40,388 nucleotides of DNA. Source: Bacteroidales bacterium (GTDB lineage Bacteria; Bacteroidota; Bacteroidia; Bacteroidales; UBA7960). Location: contig SKTQ01000052.1 of the NCBI GenBank assembly GCA_007122505.1, positions 1 through 40,388 of the forward strand, given 5' to 3'. This document shows positions 38,493-40,388 of the stretch, in pieces. A program made the position numbers and the translations under genes. How positions within the stretch are numbered: the stretch's first letter is position 1; every line of letters begins with the position of its first letter. The notes beneath the pieces are model-generated. The model ran no database searches and had not been told where the DNA came from. It saw only the letters and a list, made by a program, of their open reading frames with translations.

Positions 38493-40388
38493 CTACTCAG
38501 CGTAGTCCATTTTCGCATAGCGCATATACATATTATAGCGCCAGCGTGCATTTTCTTCGGCGGTTTTGAAAATTTCGCCGGCTTCTCTTGGGAATGCTTT
38601 TTTCAGCGAGCTAAACCTCACCTCCGAGTCAAGGAAGTCCTGGAATTTGCTCCAGTCCGGTTCTTTGCTGTCCATCTGGAAAGGATTTTTGCCTTCTGCC
38701 TCCAGCATTGGGTTGTAGCGGTAGAGTTGCCAGTAACCGGCTTCAACAGCATCCTTAGTCTGCTGCTGGGTGCTACCCATACCCTTTCTGAGACCATGGT
38801 TAATACATGGTGAATAAGCGATAATAACGCTGGGGCCGGGATAAGCTTCCGCCTCCCTGATGGCTTTCAGGAACTGATTTTGGTTGGCACCCATACCAAC
38901 CTGTGCCACATAAACATACCCATAGGTCATGGCCATAAGACCCAAATCTTTTTTCCTGATTCGCTTACCGGCAGCTGCAAATTTCGCGATTGCCCCTATT
39001 GGAGTAGCTTTGGAAGCCTGACCACCGGTATTGGAATATACTTCGGTATCCATTACAAGCAAGTTTACGTCTTCTCCGGTGGCGATTACATGATCCAGCC
39101 CGCCAAATCCGATATCATACGCCCATCCGTCACCACCAAACATCCATACTGATTTTTTCACCAGGTACTGTTTGAGGTCAAGGATTTGTTTTGTGATGGG
39201 GCTTTTTTCCTTTTCAAGCGCTGCAACAACCTTTTCAGAAGCTTCCCTGGATTTATCACCATCATTTTTGTTTTCAAGCCATTCCTTAAATGCTTCGCGG
39301 GTTTCATTCTTTAACTCGCCGTCCATGGCCGATTCCATCAGTCTGGCTATCCGTTCGCGCAGTTTATTTACCCCGGTGGCCATCCCAAAACCGTATTCAG
39401 CATTGTCTTCAAACAGGGAGTTTGCCCAGGCGGGCCCTTTCCCGTCTTTGTTGATGGTATAAGGTGTGGCCGGCGCCGAACCACCATAGATTGATGAACA
39501 TCCGGTGGCATTGGCGATCATCATTCGATCACCATACAATTGCGTAATCAGTTTGATGTAAGGTGTTTCACCGCATCCTGCACATGCTCCGCTAAACTCA
39601 AAGAGGGGTTGTGCAAACTGGCTGTTTTTGACTGATTGGTATTTATTCAGGAGGGTATCTTTGTATGATACATTCTGTGACACCCAGTCCCAATGCTTGT
39701 CTTCATGCATCTGGTCGTCCAGCAGCTTCATTTCCAACGCTTTTTCCTTGGATGGACAAACATCCAAACAGTTGCCGCAACCGGTACAGTCGAGCGGGCT
39801 GATTTGCATGCGATACATGAGTCCGGCAAGTGATTTTCCTTTGGCTTCAACCACTTCAAGGGTCTTCGGTGCTGCTTTCATTTCTTTTTCATCCAACAGG
39901 AATGGCCTGATCACGGAATGCGGACAAACATAAGCGCACTGGTTACACTGGATACAGTTTTCCTTAATCCATTCGGGCACATGCACGGCAATACCGCGTT
40001 TTTCATAGGCAGTTGTTCCGGGTGGGAATGTGCCGTCTTCCCTGTTCAGGAAGGCACTGACGGGCAGGTCATCACCCTTTTGGCTGTTGATGGGATAAAC
40101 AATATTGCGTATAAACTCCGGTACATCCTGTTTCAGTTTCAGCACCACTTCAGGACTGGCCTTTTTCCAATCAGCGGGAATCTCAATTTTTTCAACATTA
40201 CCACCTTCATCCACGGCTGCATTGTTCATCTTCACAATCTCCTCCCCTTTCCGGCCATAGGTTTTGTAAATGGCGTCCTTCATTTCATTCACTGCCTTCT
40301 CATAGGGGATCACCTCCGCCAGTTTAAAGAAGGAACTTTGCATGATGGTGTTGGTTCTGCCTCCCAGGCCGATGCGCTCAGCAATTTC
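38493..40388 (-). CDS. nifJ: Pyruvate:ferredoxin (flavodoxin) oxidoreductase, C-terminal part (cut by window edge)
   Basis: The C-terminal 631 residues of a single-chain enzyme of about 1,180 residues, oxidising pyruvate and CoA to acetyl-CoA, CO2 and reduced ferredoxin in anaerobic metabolism. The frame is open to the window end: the edge codons read EIAERIGLGGRTNTI before an internal Met at 40343 that should not be taken as the start. Order of domains: end of the gamma domain (SSFFKLAEVIPYEKAVNEMK), two 4Fe-4S clusters (CIQCNQCAYVCPHS and CTGCGNCLDVCPS), then the TPP domain with CAGCGETPY, NATGCSSIYGGSAP, GGDGWAYDIGFGGLDH and DTEVYSNTGGQ. The tail contains FQDFLDSEVRFSSLKKAFPR. It implies a fermentative or oxygen-limited lifestyle. 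Confidence 0.97.
   Translation of the reverse strand, partial: EIAERIGLGGRTNTIMQSSFFKLAEVIPYEKAVNEMKDAIYKTYGRKGEEIVKMNNAAVDEGGNVEKIEIPADWKKASPEVVLKLKQDVPEFIRNIVYPINSQKGDDLPVSAFLNREDGTFPPGTTAYEKRGIAVHVPEWIKENCIQCNQCAYVCPHSVIRPFLLDEKEMKAAPKTLEVVEAKGKSLAGLMYRMQISPLDCTGCGNCLDVCPSKEKALEMKLLDDQMHEDKHWDWVSQNVSYKDTLLNKYQSVKNSQFAQPLFEFSGACAGCGETPYIKLITQLYGDRMMIANATGCSSIYGGSAPATPYTINKDGKGPAWANSLFEDNAEYGFGMATGVNKLRERIARLMESAMDGELKNETREAFKEWLENKNDGDKSREASEKVVAALEKEKSPITKQILDLKQYLVKKSVWMFGGDGWAYDIGFGGLDHVIATGEDVNLLVMDTEVYSNTGGQASKATPIGAIAKFAAAGKRIRKKDLGLMAMTYGYVYVAQVGMGANQNQFLKAIREAEAYPGPSVIIAYSPCINHGLRKGMGSTQQQTKDAVEAGYWQLYRYNPMLEAEGKNPFQMDSKEPDWSKFQDFLDSEVRFSSLKKAFPREAGEIFKTAEENARWRYNMYMRYAKMDYAE

Noticed and set aside
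1..40388. CRISPR arrays, insertion sequences, prophage genes, toxin-antitoxin or defence modules, tRNA and rRNA genes
   Set aside because: I looked for direct repeats with spacers, transposase or integrase motifs, defence domains and tRNA-like cloverleaf signals and found none that hold up.

Overview
The window is a chromosomal segment of a member of the Bacteroidota, probably an anaerobic or fermentative Bacteroidales-like lineage. The evidence is of several kinds. Repeated TAnnTTTG -7 promoter elements are present. Shine-Dalgarno sequences are largely absent in front of genes, including ribosomal protein genes. There is a DUF4290 protein next to murA, a C-terminal domain resembling type IX secretion sorting domains on a secreted nuclease-like protein, zinc-free L36 and S14, and a single-chain pyruvate:ferredoxin oxidoreductase. 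No mobile element, CRISPR array, rRNA or tRNA was recognised.

Region 1-3.2 kb (minus strand): the start of a Na/Pi symporter gene, cut by the window edge, then a secreted endonuclease/exonuclease/phosphatase-fold protein, then enolase.

Region 3.2-22.0 kb (minus strand): one very long translation cluster in which the str, S10, spc and alpha operons are joined. The order is rpsL-rpsG-fusA-rpsJ-rplC-rplD-rplW-rplB-rpsS-rplV-rpsC-rplP-rpmC-rpsQ-rplN-rplX-rplE-rpsN-rpsH-rplF-rplR-rpsE-rpmD-rplO-secY-map-infA-rpmJ-rpsM-rpsK-rpsD-rpoA-rplQ. tuf is absent after fusA and adk is absent between secY and map. Two promoter-like sites precede rpsL. A candidate internal promoter lies in an unusual 159-bp spacer between rplP and rpmC. 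A good intrinsic terminator follows rplQ. L17 carries an unusually long acidic repeat tail.

Region 22.0-23.8 kb: a secreted S9-like serine hydrolase (minus), then a 420-bp spacer. The spacer holds what I consider the most interesting object here: a promoter-linked, strongly self-complementary segment of about 155 nt that folds as a long rod with a central bubble, reminiscent of 6S RNA.

Region 23.8-33.9 kb (plus strand): UvrD/PcrA helicase, DUF4290 protein, MurA with Asp at the usual catalytic Cys position, GrpE, DnaJ, a two-gene ABC-2 exporter, and an NtrC-class response regulator that lacks a DNA-binding domain and has an altered GAFTGA loop.

Region 33.9-40.4 kb: an erythromycin-esterase-family lipoprotein (minus) with a long, hairpin-rich leader, a probable outer-membrane-protein gene remnant, an unrecognised beta-barrel-like outer membrane protein, an amidohydrolase, and the C-terminal half of pyruvate:ferredoxin oxidoreductase (minus, cut by the window end).

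Most of the window is ordinary housekeeping DNA. The open questions are the structured RNA candidate, the rplP-rpmC spacer, the L17 tail, the HTH-less sigma-54 activator and the leader around 35.4 kb.
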